This document shows positions 63,902 to 64,000 of a DNA stretch of 64,000 bases, piece after piece. Made by a program: the position numbers and the translations under genes. The DNA is from Litoreibacter meonggei (GTDB lineage Bacteria > Pseudomonadota > Alphaproteobacteria > Rhodobacterales > Rhodobacteraceae). The notes below the pieces were generated by a model. That model made no database searches. It had not been told where the DNA came from and was given only the letters and a program-made list of their open reading frames with translations. The number at the start of each line of letters is the position of its first letter. The stretch's first letter is position 1. Where the stretch lies: assembly GCF_003663885.1 (NCBI RefSeq), contig NZ_RCCE01000005.1, positions 340,642 to 404,641 on the forward strand, in the 5' to 3' direction.

Positions 63902-64000
63902 TGCGGTGTGAACTCACGCTGAAGCGCAGTTCCTGATTTAACCTTTTACTCCAATCGGTTCCGTAACTCCATCAGTTCGCTTTCAAACACCTCTAAGGGT

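Noticed and set aside
63946..63999. Possible C-terminus of a gene entering from the right edge, minus strand (PLEVFESELMELRNRLE)
   Set aside because: Only 18 codons are visible, too few to separate from chance; not reported as a feature.
52010..64000. A second copy of the tRNA-Leu 3' end as a right attachment site
   Set aside because: Scanning found no match to the T-arm and acceptor sequence in the accessory region.
1..64000. CRISPR array, rRNA operon or known riboswitch
   Set aside because: No regularly spaced repeats, no rRNA-like stretch and no recognised riboswitch core were seen on either strand.

Overview
The window looks like chromosomal DNA of a marine alphaproteobacterium of the Rhodobacterales (Roseobacter group). 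The evidence is protein-level resemblance: leuC/leuD/leuB with an endonuclease-family gene and a membrane gene nearby, a type I Idi, RsfS-RlmH, gpmI-envC-ctpA-rppH, gltD upstream of gltB, an NDUFA9-like protein, and a small protein resembling the head-spike base of the Rhodobacter gene transfer agent. No 16S rRNA gene is present, so genus is not claimed.

Layout. 88-4981: glycan-export and glycosyltransferase genes, led by an ABC exporter fused in frame to an FkbM-type methyltransferase. 4990-18543: a cupin protein, a DMT transporter, the leucine genes leuB and leuCD separated by about 6 kb of other genes (LysR regulator and its divergent target, EEP-family protein, membrane protein, AraC-type regulator, secreted hydrolase), an MscS channel and a small XRE/DUF2975 module. 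18610-22513: lipoprotein, cytochrome c, SDR, idi, rsfS, rlmH and the spike-base-like gene. 22518-38496: a large exopolysaccharide/capsule locus in several short operons: initiating sugar transferase, Wza/Wzc-like export parts, flippase, polymerase, a split Alg13/Alg14-type glycosyltransferase, two GT2 enzymes, and tailoring enzymes (pyruvyl transferase, sulfotransferase, two hexapeptide acetyltransferases). It also holds a 743-residue esterase/lectin-like protein. 38567-51744: housekeeping genes gpmI, envC-like, ctpA, rppH, gltB, gltD, uppP and an NDUFA9-like gene.

51924-52009 is a complete tRNA-Leu(CAG). Everything beyond it is accessory: a decayed IS6-type transposase, a decayed serine resolvase, then two complete-looking candidate anti-phage systems facing each other. 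The first is a three-gene operon: SIR2-domain effector, small middle protein, Rad50/SMC-like ATPase with a CPVC zinc hook (Lamassu-Sir2 / ABC-three-component type). The second is a single 1327-residue protein with a nuclease-like N-terminus, a STAND-type NTPase and a long helical-repeat C-terminus (Avs-like). The region ends in an ISNCY-like insertion sequence. The tRNA gene is the probable left edge of a defence island; the right edge is not in the window.

All functional calls come from reading motifs and remembered family features; no searches were run.
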